Shown: positions 36,923 through 44,734 of the stretch, one piece after another
How positions within the stretch are numbered: position 1 is the first letter of the stretch
Layout of the letters: every line of letters starts with the position of its first letter
Source: Pseudomonas sp. CCI4.2
GTDB lineage: Bacteria; Pseudomonadota; Gammaproteobacteria; Pseudomonadales; Pseudomonadaceae
Length of the DNA: 64,000 nt
NCBI RefSeq assembly: GCF_034350045.1
Contig: NZ_CP133781.1
Span: 4,696,001-4,760,000 of the forward strand
Direction of reading: 5' to 3'
The notes under the pieces: model-generated
Told to the model about the DNA's origin: nothing
What the model saw: only the letters and a program-made list of their open reading frames with translations
The model's database searches: none
Program-made: the position numbers and the translations under genes

Positions 36923-37885
36923 TCAAACCTTCTTCCGATACGCCATCGAGTCATCTATGCGCTTTAGGATGTAATCCCCTGCCGCGACGGGCGGGTACAA
37001 GCTGCTGGCGGCCTTTATTCCCAAATCGCACGGGTCGACCACGGCGCTGTAGGTTGGGTCGAAGAAGGTTGCAATGGAGTAACGTTCGTGACCGGACTTA
37101 TTGATCACTCGGTGTAACGTCGAACGGAAGCGGTTGTTCGACCAATGCGCCAGCAAGTCGCCGACGTTGACCACCAAGCTGCCGGGAATTGGTGTGGCGT
37201 CTATCCAACGGTTGCTGCTCAACTCACGCACTTGCAAACCACCGCTGTTGTCTTGATACAGCAAGGTGATGCAGCCGTAATCGGTGTGGGGCGCAACGCC
37301 GAATTGGTCGGACTCGGCCACAGGCGGGTGCGGTGGGTAGTAGACCATTTGCGTGCGTTGCAGGGGCTTGTGGTACTTGCCGCTGAAGAAGTCACTCTCA
37401 ATGCCTAGCCCAGTCGCCACGGCCACTAATAAATCCGCGCCGGCTTTGCCGATTTCCACGTAGTACTCGCCCAGCGCCGCTTGCAGTTCGGGCATGAACG
37501 CCGGCCATTGATTGGGGCCGCGCAAGGCTTCACCGGCTAATACGCTCGGGTCATCGTCGGGCAATTCCAAACCGATGCTGAAAAACTCCTTGAGGTCTGG
37601 CTTGGTCGCTTCGTACATCAGCGCCCCGCCCAATGCGTGCCAGCCACGGTGGCGGTTGTTGACGGCGACTTGGCGTTTGGTGTCGGCGGGGTAAGCGAAG
37701 AACTGCGCAGCCGCCGCCATGGCGCGGTCGATCACGGGTTGGGGGACGCCGTGATTGACGATGTAGAAGAAGCCAATGTCACTGCAGGCCTGGCGAATCG
37801 CGTCGCCCGCTCGGCGAATACTGGCTTGATCGCCTTCGCGAACACCGGACATGTCGATTAAAGGGAGATTGGCGCTGGAGGTCAT
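36923..37885 (-). CDS. 2-oxoglutarate/Fe(II)-dependent oxygenase, isopenicillin N synthase-like
   Basis: 320 residues. The DIOX_N region lies at 8-110 and the double-stranded beta-helix at 175-280. Iron ligands are His200 and Asp202 (PHTDYGCITLL) and His258 (STLHRVI); Arg268-x-Ser270 binds 2-oxoglutarate. Such enzymes hydroxylate or desaturate small molecules in the cytoplasm; the substrate is unknown. AGGAGCAAAT precedes the ATG. Upstream lie a sigma-54 type promoter and a palindrome matching the operators of the histidine-lyase cluster on the other strand, so it is probably co-regulated with it and may act on the same imidazole compound. That role is inference. Confidence 0.9.
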   Translation of the reverse strand: MTSSANLPLIDMSGVREGDQASIRRAGDAIRQACSDIGFFYIVNHGVPQPVIDRAMAAAAQFFAYPADTKRQVAVNNRHRGWHALGGALMYEATKPDLKEFFSIGLELPDDDPSVLAGEALRGPNQWPAFMPELQAALGEYYVEIGKAGADLLVAVATGLGIESDFFSGKYHKPLQRTQMVYYPPHPPVAESDQFGVAPHTDYGCITLLYQDNSGGLQVRELSSNRWIDATPIPGSLVVNVGDLLAHWSNNRFRSTLHRVINKSGHERYSIATFFDPTYSAVVDPCDLGIKAASSLYPPVAAGDYILKRIDDSMAYRKKV

Positions 37886-37918
37886 ATTTGCTCCTGTCAG
37901 ATAGGTCTCAGAAATTAA

Positions 37919-37932
37919 CCGGTATATACAGG
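37919..37932. promoter_or_regulatory. HutC-type operator of the oxygenase gene
   Basis: CCGGTATATACAGG differs in one base from the perfect palindrome CCTGTATATACAGG at 38207. HutC repressors of Pseudomonas recognise TGTA-N2-TACA palindromes, and a HutC-like repressor is encoded at 46766. The site covers the expected transcription start. Confidence 0.65.
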
Positions 37933-37936
37933 CATA

Positions 37937-37952
37937 AGCATTTACTGTGCCG
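37937..37952 (-). promoter_or_regulatory. Sigma-54 type promoter of the oxygenase gene
   Basis: The minus strand reads CGGCACAGTAAATGCT. It has the GG-N10-GC spacing of sigma-54 promoters and matches the consensus TGGCAC-N5-TTGC(A/T) except for the first base and one base of the -12 element. It ends five bases before the operator. Confidence 0.55.
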
Positions 37953-38027
37953 CGTGTTGCTGGCTATGTCGTAAACCCGCACGCCAACGCGATTTGTTTG
38001 AAGATCCGGCGAAGAAGCCAGACCTCG

Positions 38028-38052
38028 CCCCGTCATACCGGGGTTTCTCTTT
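38028..38052 (+). terminator. Orphan terminator-like hairpin in the divergent region
   Basis: CCCCG-tcatac-CGGGG is followed by TTTCTCTTT on the plus strand. There is no plus-strand gene upstream in this 378-bp gap (37886-38263), so it may end a short unannotated transcript or stop antisense transcription of the oxygenase region. Confidence 0.4.
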
Positions 38053-38187
38053 GCCCCAGTGCTGTGCGCAATGACCTCAATAGGTGCAACTTTCAGTGAC
38101 AATTGCGTAACAGGCTGGGGACACGGACTTATGGAGCACCCGCAAGAGAGCCGCATGAACGCCGCTGAAGAGCATCTGCCGATGCGT

Positions 38188-38203
38188 TGGCCTGCATCTT
38201 GCC
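38188..38203 (+). promoter_or_regulatory. Sigma-54 type promoter of the histidine-lyase operon
   Basis: TGGCCTGCATCTTGCC has GG-N10-GC spacing with TGGC and TTGC cores intact. It predicts a start near 38214, about 50 bases before the lyase ATG. An alternative sigma-70 reading (TTGGCC, 18 bases, TATATA) overlaps it and is weaker. Confidence 0.6.
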
Positions 38204-38206
38204 TTA

Positions 38207-38220
38207 CCTGTATATACAGG
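38207..38220. promoter_or_regulatory. HutC-type operator of the histidine-lyase operon
   Basis: CCTGTATATACAGG is a perfect 14-bp palindrome four bases after the -12 element of the sigma-54 promoter, over the expected start site. It contains the TGTA-N2-TACA core known for HutC. Confidence 0.75.
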
Positions 38221-38263
38221 CTCATGTGGCCGCCTCTCCTACACCGCATTCAGGACACTCACC

Positions 38264-39793
38264 ATGCACGCGACACTGCTGCTTACGCCCGGCCAATTTA
38301 CCCTTGAGCAGTTGCGCGTTATCTATCAGCACCACGCTCCGTTCGAACTTGACTCAGCGGCGCGCGGTGCAGTGGACGCCAGCACTCAAACAGTCAACGA
38401 CATCATCGCCAACCAACGCACGGTCTACGGCATCAACACCGGCTTTGGCCTGTTGGCGCGTACGTCGATTCCTACCGAGTCGCTGGCCAAGCTGCAACGC
38501 AACTTGCTGTTGTCGCACTGCACCGGCACCGGGCCGTTGTTGGATGACGCAAGCGTCGGCTTGATCATGGCGCTCAAGGTCGGTTCCCTGGCTAGGGGGT
38601 TCTCGGGGATTCGCTGGGAAGTGATTCAGGCGTTGAGTGCGCTGTACGCCGCCAAGGTCTATCCGTGTATTGCGTCCCAAGGTTCGGTAGGCGCGTCCGG
38701 CGACCTTGCACCCTTGGCGCACATGTCGGCGGTGTTGATCGGCGTTGGCCGGGTTCGTCATGAAGGCCGGGAAATGGACGCGGTTGAAGGTTTAGCACTG
38801 GCTGGCCTTGAACCGATGGTGCTGGGACCGAAGGAAGGCCTGGCCTTGATCAATGGCACCCAAGTGTCCACCGCCCTCGCCTTGCGCGGTTTGTTCGCTG
38901 CCGAAAAGCTGTTCAGTGCCGCCGTGGTGGCCGGCAGCCTCAGCGTCGATGCGCTGAAAGGTTCGGACGTGCCGTTCGACGCACGGATTCAAGCCGTGCG
39001 CGGTCAACCGGGGCAAATCGACGTGGCGCTGTTTTACCGTGAATTACTCGCCCACAGTGACATCCGCGAATCCCACCGTGATTGCGGCCGCGTGCAAGAC
39101 CCCTATTCCCTGCGCTGCCAGCCCCAAGTGATGGGCGCGTGCCTGGATCATATGCGCTTCGCCGCCGGTGTTTTCCTGCGCGAAGCCAATGCGGTGTCCG
39201 ACAACCCGCTGGTGTTCAGTGCGGACGGTGATGTGCTCTCCGGCGGTAACTTCCACGCCGAGCCGGTGGCCATGGCCTCTGACGTTTTGGCACTGGCGAT
39301 TTCAGAAATTGGCGCGTTGTCGGAGCGGCGTATTGCGCAACTGGTGGACCCGGCACTCTCCGGGCTGCCAGCGTTCCTAGTGCGCGAAGGCGGTTTGAAT
39401 TCCGGCTTCATGATCGCTCAAGTAACTGCCGCCGCCCTCGCGTCAGAAAACAAAACCCTGGCGCACCCTGCCTCGGTGGACAGTTTGCCCACCTCCGCCA
39501 ACCAGGAAGACCATGTGTCGATGGCGACCTTCGCGGCGCGGCGGTTGTTGGACATGGCCGGTAACAGCAGCGCGGTGGTTGCCATTGAACTACTGGCTGC
39601 CGCCCAAGGCATCGACTTGCACGCGCCATTAAAGACGTCGAAATTGCTCAGTGAAGTGCTGACGATGATTCGCAGCGAAGTCCCGCACTACGATGAAGAC
39701 CGTTACTTCGCACCGGACATTGCTGCCGCGCGGGCGTGGGTTGAAGGCGGGGCGTTCGGCCGCTGGTTGCCTTTCCAGCGTTTACACGGTTAA
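38264..39793 (+). CDS. hutH: Histidine ammonia-lyase paralogue
   Basis: 509 residues, aromatic amino acid lyase family. The residues Ala144-Ser145-Gly146 (GSVGASGDL) form the MIO electrophile. The residues that distinguish histidine lyases from phenylalanine or tyrosine lyases are present: Ser84-His85 (NLLLSHCTGTG) and Glu415 (SANQEDHVSM). It should convert L-histidine to trans-urocanate and ammonia. It is the first gene of a run with two hydroxyacid dehydrogenases six and nine bases apart, and no hutU, hutI or hutG is nearby, so this is probably an extra copy beside a complete hut operon elsewhere. An analogue of histidine as true substrate cannot be excluded. Confidence 0.92.
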   Translation: MHATLLLTPGQFTLEQLRVIYQHHAPFELDSAARGAVDASTQTVNDIIANQRTVYGINTGFGLLARTSIPTESLAKLQRNLLLSHCTGTGPLLDDASVGLIMALKVGSLARGFSGIRWEVIQALSALYAAKVYPCIASQGSVGASGDLAPLAHMSAVLIGVGRVRHEGREMDAVEGLALAGLEPMVLGPKEGLALINGTQVSTALALRGLFAAEKLFSAAVVAGSLSVDALKGSDVPFDARIQAVRGQPGQIDVALFYRELLAHSDIRESHRDCGRVQDPYSLRCQPQVMGACLDHMRFAAGVFLREANAVSDNPLVFSADGDVLSGGNFHAEPVAMASDVLALAISEIGALSERRIAQLVDPALSGLPAFLVREGGLNSGFMIAQVTAAALASENKTLAHPASVDSLPTSANQEDHVSMATFAARRLLDMAGNSSAVVAIELLAAAQGIDLHAPLKTSKLLSEVLTMIRSEVPHYDEDRYFAPDIAAARAWVEGGAFGRWLPFQRLHG

Positions 39794-39799
39794 GCCGGC

Positions 39800-40993
39800 A
39801 TGCGCCGCTATCATACCGGCAGCGACTTTCGTCGCGCCCACAGCATTGCTGAATTGGCCTCAATGGCGCATCAGCGTCTGCCGATTTTTGCCTGGGAATA
39901 CCTAGAAGGCGGTGCCGAAGAAGAAGTAACGCTCAAGCGCAATCGACAGGCCTTTTCCGAGATTGGTTTACTGCCACAGACCTTGGTGCCCTGCCTCGAC
40001 GCGCCCACCCGCTGTTGCGTGCTCGGCGCGTCGTTACCGTTGCCCATGGTCATAGGCCCCACCGGTTACAACGGCATGCTCTACCGCGAGGCCGATATAC
40101 AACTGGCTCGAGCCGCCACCGCGCGCGGCTTGCCGTTTACCTTGAGTACGGTGTCTACCAGCTCATTAGAGCAAGTGGTAACGGCAGTACCTGGGGTCAA
40201 TTTATGGTTCCAGCTTTATTGCTTTCGCGACCCGGCGGTGCAGAGCGATTTGCTGAAACGGGCCGATGCCGTTGGTTGCAAAACACTGTTATTGACCAGC
40301 GACGCGGTGCTGCTGGGCAACCGTGAATGGGACAAGCGCAACTTCGTTAGACCCCGGCATTTGAGCCTGCGTAATAAGCTCGACGTGCTGCGCCATCCAC
40401 GTTGGATCAAGCAGGCGCTGTGGCCCCACGGACTGCCGATTATGGCCAATGTCGAACGCTATCTGCCCGCTGACCAACGCACCATCGAAGGCGCCGCGCA
40501 CTTTATCGGGGCACAAATGGACACCGGTCTCGATTGGAATGCCTTGGCCCGCTTGCGCGACAGCTGGCCGCATCGATTGGTGCTTAAAGGCGTGCTGCAC
40601 CCCGCCGATGCGGAAAAAGCCATCGCGCTGGGTCTTGACGGTCTGGTGGTCAGCAACCATGGCGGTCGGCAATTGGACGGTGCGCCGGCCAGCATCGAGT
40701 GCTTGCCGGCGATTGCCGCCGTGGCCAAAGGCAAACTTACGCTGCTGCTCGACAGTGGTGTGCGCCGGGGCACGGACGTTTTAAAAGCCTGCGCGCTGGG
40801 CGCCGATGCTGTGCTGTTGGGCCGGGCGACCCTGTACGGCGTGGCCGTGGGCGGTCAAGCCGGTGCCGGACACGCGCTTGATCTGCTGGCGCAGGAATTG
40901 CGTCTGGCCCTGTCATTGCTGGGCAAGCCGGACCTGAGTCAACTCGATCATCACGACTTACGCTTGCCACCTAATCTCCCCCTTTTTTCGTGA
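39800..40993 (+). CDS. FMN-dependent L-alpha-hydroxyacid dehydrogenase
   Basis: 397 residues, TIM-barrel family of L-lactate dehydrogenase LldD, mandelate dehydrogenase and glycolate oxidase. Active-site residues are present: Tyr34 (AWEYLEGGAEEE), Lys263 (LKGVLHP), catalytic His287 and substrate-carboxylate Arg290 (SNHGGRQLDGAP). It oxidises an L-2-hydroxyacid to the 2-oxoacid. The 190-245 region, which in mandelate dehydrogenase binds the membrane, is divergent. Six bases after the lyase gene. In this setting L-imidazolelactate is the favoured substrate (inference); lactate or mandelate are family alternatives. Confidence 0.9.
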   Translation: MRRYHTGSDFRRAHSIAELASMAHQRLPIFAWEYLEGGAEEEVTLKRNRQAFSEIGLLPQTLVPCLDAPTRCCVLGASLPLPMVIGPTGYNGMLYREADIQLARAATARGLPFTLSTVSTSSLEQVVTAVPGVNLWFQLYCFRDPAVQSDLLKRADAVGCKTLLLTSDAVLLGNREWDKRNFVRPRHLSLRNKLDVLRHPRWIKQALWPHGLPIMANVERYLPADQRTIEGAAHFIGAQMDTGLDWNALARLRDSWPHRLVLKGVLHPADAEKAIALGLDGLVVSNHGGRQLDGAPASIECLPAIAAVAKGKLTLLLDSGVRRGTDVLKACALGADAVLLGRATLYGVAVGGQAGAGHALDLLAQELRLALSLLGKPDLSQLDHHDLRLPPNLPLFS

Positions 40994-41002
40994 GCTGAAC
41001 CG

Positions 41003-42379
41003 ATGAACGACTTGCAGCAAACCCTCGACCAATTGCGCGCGGCGCTGGGTGAAGCGGCGGTGCTCACCGGCGCGGCCATTAATCAACGGCATTACAGCGA
41101 CTGGACCGGCCACGCCCCCGCCTGCCCCGCAGCCTTGTTATTGCCGAGCAGTACACAGCAGGTCGCCGACGCCTTGCGCATTTGCAATGAAGCACGCCAG
41201 CCGGTGGTGCCTCAAGGTGGGATGACCGGGTTGGCCGGCGGTGCGGTGCCTCGGGCAACGGATATCGCCCTGTCGCTGGAACGCTTGCGCGGCATTGAAG
41301 AAATCGATTCTGCGGCGGCCACGGTCAGCGTTTGGGCCGGAACCACCCTGCAAGAGATTCAGCAGGCGGCGCAGGACGCAGGCTTTTTGTTTCCGTTGGA
41401 TCTGGGCGCACGCGGCTCGTGCCAGATCGGCGGCAATATCGCGACCAATGCCGGTGGGAATGCGGTGATTCGCTACGGCATGACTCGGGATTTGGTGCTC
41501 GGTCTGGAGGTGGTGTTGGCCGACGGTCGGGTGCTCAACCTGCTGAACAAGATGATCAAGAACAATTGTGGTTATGACCTAAAACAGTGCTTTATCGGTA
41601 GCGAAGGCACCCTTGGGGTGATCACCCGCGCCATTTTGAAGCTTGCGCCGTTGCCGGGGGAAACCACCACCTTGCTCTGCGCCCTGCCCGACTACGCCAG
41701 CGCGGTGAATTTACTCCGTCGTTTGCAGCGCAGCGCCGGCACCCCGCAAGCCTATGAATTGATGTGGCAAGACTTCTTCCGCCTCGGCGTGTCCTGGCTG
41801 GAAAACCCGGTGGCGCCGATGTCTCAGGATTACCCGCTGTACGTGTTGTTTGAGTCCGCCGGGCCGCGAGAGGTGTTGGAGCAAACGCTGGAGGCGGCGC
41901 TAGAAGCCGGAGAAGTCATCGACGCGGTATTGGCCAGCTCCCACACCCAGGCCCGGGCGCTGTGGAAGATCCGCGAAGCCACCGGCGAATTCCCGGTGCG
42001 CCTGACCCCGCTGAATTTCGACGTCAGCTTGCCCATCGGCCAGATCGGTGAGTTTGCCCAAACGTGTCGCCAACGGCTGGAACAGCGCTGGCCCGGTAAC
42101 CACAGCGTGTATTTCGGCCACATCGGTGACAGCAATTTGCACCTGACTGTGGACTGCAATTCGCTGCCACAACCGGCGCCGATTTTGGAGATTGAAGAAC
42201 TGGTCTATACCGCTGTCGGTGAGCGCGGCGGATCGGTGTCGGCTGAACATGGCATCGGCCTGCTCAAGCGCGAGTTTCTTCACCATTCAGTGAGCCACCA
42301 AGCGCGCCAGGCGATGCAGCAGCTCAAGGATTGCTATGACCCACGGGGCATTCTCAACCCAGGGAAAATTCTTGGCTGA
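41003..42379 (+). CDS. FAD-linked D-2-hydroxyacid dehydrogenase, GlcD/D2HGDH family
   Basis: 458 residues. The N-terminal PCMH-type FAD domain contains VPQGGMTGLAGGAVP and ARGSCQIGGNIATNAGGN; the C-terminal FAD-oxidase domain contains the metal-binding HIGDSNLH and EHGIGLLKREFL. Family members oxidise D-lactate, D-2-hydroxyglutarate or glycolate to 2-oxoacids and pass electrons to a quinone or flavoprotein. It starts nine bases after the L-specific enzyme, so the two together could oxidise both enantiomers of one hydroxyacid, here possibly imidazolelactate. Confidence 0.9.
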   Translation: MNDLQQTLDQLRAALGEAAVLTGAAINQRHYSDWTGHAPACPAALLLPSSTQQVADALRICNEARQPVVPQGGMTGLAGGAVPRATDIALSLERLRGIEEIDSAAATVSVWAGTTLQEIQQAAQDAGFLFPLDLGARGSCQIGGNIATNAGGNAVIRYGMTRDLVLGLEVVLADGRVLNLLNKMIKNNCGYDLKQCFIGSEGTLGVITRAILKLAPLPGETTTLLCALPDYASAVNLLRRLQRSAGTPQAYELMWQDFFRLGVSWLENPVAPMSQDYPLYVLFESAGPREVLEQTLEAALEAGEVIDAVLASSHTQARALWKIREATGEFPVRLTPLNFDVSLPIGQIGEFAQTCRQRLEQRWPGNHSVYFGHIGDSNLHLTVDCNSLPQPAPILEIEELVYTAVGERGGSVSAEHGIGLLKREFLHHSVSHQARQAMQQLKDCYDPRGILNPGKILG

Positions 42380-42391
42380 AGGTGATAGCTG

Positions 42392-42405
42392 GTTGTATAT
42401 ACGAG
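42392..42405. promoter_or_regulatory. HutC-type operator upstream of the ABC importer
   Basis: GTTGTATATACGAG keeps the TGTATATAC core of the two sites at 37919 and 38207. It lies two bases upstream of the sigma-54 type promoter rather than downstream of it. Confidence 0.6.
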
Positions 42406-42407
42406 TA

Positions 42408-42423
42408 TGGCACGCTAACTGCA
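42408..42423 (+). promoter_or_regulatory. Sigma-54 type promoter of the ABC importer operon
   Basis: TGGCACGCTAACTGCA matches TGGCAC-N5-TTGCA except for one base in the -12 element, with GG-N10-GC spacing. It predicts a start about 70 bases before the binding-protein ATG. Confidence 0.65.
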
Positions 42424-42503
42424 GTCTCAATGCGCCACACATGTTCACCGATCAATAAGAATCCGCATAACACCCAACAGCGTTCATCTGAAGGAGTTAC
42501 CCA

Positions 42504-43340
42504 ATGCAACTCGATTCTCTTTTCAGCAAGACATTTGGTGGCCTGTGCGCTGCCATGGCCTTGGCCATCGTTCCCCTCGCCGCCCACGCCGACCAATTGG
42601 CTGACGTGAAAAAAGCCGGTGAATTGGTTGTCGGCACCGAACTGCAGTTCGCACCGTTTGACTTCACCGAGAACGGTAAACAGAAAGGCATGAACTCTGA
42701 GCTGTTTGAGCAACTGGGCAAAGAGCTGGGGGTGAAGGTCAAGTTCCTCGACCTGCCATGGCCAAGCGTGTTGCCTGGCCTGGAAGCGAAGAAGTTCGAC
42801 GTGGTGGCCGGTCCGATTATCGAGACCAAGGCGCGTAAAGAGCGTTATCACTTTGTAATGCCTATCGCTGAAGCAACGGTAGCGCTGATGATCGGCGCCA
42901 AAGACGAGACCATCAAAAAGCCTGAAGACATTTCTGGCAAAACCGTCGGTGCGGGCAAAGGTTCGGCTCAGCTCGAAGAGCTCAAGGCATTTGCCGCAAC
43001 CCTGCCGGCAAAAGTCACGATCCGTGAGTACGTCGACAACAACCAGGCCTACGCAGACCTGGCTGCCAAACGTATCGTCGCCGTAGCCAACTCCTTACCG
43101 AACGTGTCTTACGTCGCGGCTGAAAAACCGAACCTCTACAAAGTGGTCATGCCTCCGTTCGGCAAGAAGTCCTACTTCGCCTTCCTCGGTCGCAAAGATG
43201 CTGACGCTGACACCCTGATCGCTGCACTCGACGCTGCCATGCTGAAAATGCACGACGACGGCCGCCTCGCTGCCCTGCAGAAAAAATGGCTGGGCGCTGA
43301 AATGGACGTGCCGAAAGCTGATTTCGACCCTTCCTGGTAA
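42504..43340 (+). CDS. Periplasmic binding protein of a polar amino-acid-type ABC importer
   Basis: 278 residues, solute-binding family 3. A signal peptide of about 30 residues ends near AAHADQL. The mature part begins KAGELVVGTELQFAPFDF, the conserved opening lobe, and VVAGPIIETKARKERYHF is the usual ligand-contact region with the Arg that holds an alpha-carboxylate. GAAGGAGTTACCC precedes the ATG. First of four transport genes followed by a HisC-like aminotransferase and a HutC-like repressor; histidine, imidazolelactate or a related acid is the expected ligand. Confidence 0.92.
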   Translation: MQLDSLFSKTFGGLCAAMALAIVPLAAHADQLADVKKAGELVVGTELQFAPFDFTENGKQKGMNSELFEQLGKELGVKVKFLDLPWPSVLPGLEAKKFDVVAGPIIETKARKERYHFVMPIAEATVALMIGAKDETIKKPEDISGKTVGAGKGSAQLEELKAFAATLPAKVTIREYVDNNQAYADLAAKRIVAVANSLPNVSYVAAEKPNLYKVVMPPFGKKSYFAFLGRKDADADTLIAALDAAMLKMHDDGRLAALQKKWLGAEMDVPKADFDPSW

Positions 43341-43406
43341 CTCAGGGTTGGATGAATGGATCGCCGACCCGGATGGGTCGGCGGTTATCGATGCTGGAGT
43401 GACACG

Positions 43407-44066
43407 ATGTTCGATTGGCCCCTTCTGCTGCAAAACGCTCCACTGTTGCTGAGCAGCTTGCTGGTGACCCTCGAAGTCTCCACGGCCGCACTGGCCATCG
43501 GTTTTGTGATTGGCGTGATAGTTGGCAGCTTGCGACTCTCACCCGTGCCCCTGCTCAAACGTCTGGGCGGCGCCTATATTTTCGTGTTCCGCGGCATTCC
43601 GCTGCTGGTGCAACTGCTGTTTATTTATTACTTCCTGCCGCGTATCGGCCTGCCGAACATGTCGCCCACAGCGGCGGCGGTGATCGGCTTGTCCCTGGCG
43701 GCCGGGGCCTACATCGCCGAAATCATGCGCGGCGGCTTTCTCGCCATTCCGGCGGGCCAACTGGAAGCCGCTGGCTTGCTGGGCATGAGTTCGGCGCAAA
43801 TGCTGGTGCGAATCCAAGTGCCACAAGCCGTACGCCTTACCCTGCCGGGCTTGGTGAATGAAATGATTTTGCTGGTCAAGGCGTCCTCGCTGGTGTCGGT
43901 GGTCGGTCTCGCTGACCTGACCCGCACTGCGCAGAACATTGCCGCCAGCGATTACATGTTTGTTCAGGATTACCTGATGCTCGCGGGCTTTTATTGCCTG
44001 ATCAATATTCCGCTGGCGTTCTTTGGCGGCGTGCTTGAACGTCATCTGAAGGAGCGAACCGCATGA
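43407..44066 (+). CDS. ABC importer permease 1 (HisM/HisQ type)
   Basis: 219 residues from the ATG at 43407, which follows CTGGAGTGACACG; an upstream in-frame start is not conserved. Five membrane segments. The EAA loop that docks the ATPase reads QLEAAGLLGMSSAQMLVRIQ. Its stop overlaps the next permease start as ATGA. Inner-membrane half of the translocation pore for an amino-acid-like substrate. Confidence 0.93.
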   Translation: MFDWPLLLQNAPLLLSSLLVTLEVSTAALAIGFVIGVIVGSLRLSPVPLLKRLGGAYIFVFRGIPLLVQLLFIYYFLPRIGLPNMSPTAAAVIGLSLAAGAYIAEIMRGGFLAIPAGQLEAAGLLGMSSAQMLVRIQVPQAVRLTLPGLVNEMILLVKASSLVSVVGLADLTRTAQNIAASDYMFVQDYLMLAGFYCLINIPLAFFGGVLERHLKERTA

Positions 44067-44734
44067 TCTTCGATCCCCGGATCATTACCGACCACCTGAG
44101 CGAGATCGGCGACGGTTTTTTGGTCACCCTTGGCACGTGGTCGACCGGTGTCGTGCTGGGTGTCCTGCTGGGCATGCTGATCGCGATTGCTCAGTTGTTT
44201 GGCAACAACCTGATTCGTGCGCCGTTGCGGGTGTTCATCGAGATGATTCGAAGTACGCCGTTTCTGGTGCAGCTGTTTCTGGTGTACTACGGCGGCCCAT
44301 CATTCGGCCTCAACCTCGACCCGATCCCGGCCGGGATTCTTGGACTGGGTGTCTACGGCAGCGTGTATTTCGCCGAGATCTTTCGCAGCGGATTTGAGTC
44401 AGTGGCGCGCGGGCAATTGGAAGCGGCCGATTGCCTGGGCATCAGCAAGATGCAATGCATCGTGCGCATTCAGATTCCGCAAATGCTGGTGATCATCCTT
44501 CCGGCGCTGGTGAATATGGTCAGCGTGTTGTGCAAGGAAACCGCCGTGCTATCGATTATTACTATCCCCGAACTGACCATGGTCCTGACGGGGATTGGTT
44601 CAGAAACCTTCGCCTTCGTTGAGACCCTGCTGGTGCTGTGCATCGGGTACTTGGTGTTGGTGGAAATGTGCTCGCGGCTGGGTATGTTTCTTGAAGTACG
44701 GGTCGGCCGTTTCATGCACAAGCAAGCGCGATGA
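44063..44734 (+). CDS. ABC importer permease 2 (HisM/HisQ type)
   Basis: 223 residues, five membrane segments, EAA loop QLEAADCLGISKMQCIVRIQ. It overlaps both neighbours by four bases (ATGA on each side), indicating tight translational coupling with permease 1 and the ATPase. The two permeases are distinct sequences and presumably form a heterodimer. Confidence 0.93.
   Translation: MIFDPRIITDHLSEIGDGFLVTLGTWSTGVVLGVLLGMLIAIAQLFGNNLIRAPLRVFIEMIRSTPFLVQLFLVYYGGPSFGLNLDPIPAGILGLGVYGSVYFAEIFRSGFESVARGQLEAADCLGISKMQCIVRIQIPQMLVIILPALVNMVSVLCKETAVLSIITIPELTMVLTGIGSETFAFVETLLVLCIGYLVLVEMCSRLGMFLEVRVGRFMHKQAR

Noticed and set aside
38187..38216. Sigma-70 promoter TTGGCC-18-TATATA for the lyase operon, mirrored by TTGGCT-18-TATATA at 42372-42401
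   Set aside because: The -10 hexamers are just part of the palindromic operators and match poorly (4 of 6), while GG-N10-GC elements fit all three starts. It remains a possible secondary promoter.
38059..38307. An 82-codon frame over the lyase promoter
   Set aside because: It covers the operator and the sigma-54 element, has no ribosome site and reads into the lyase gene in another frame.
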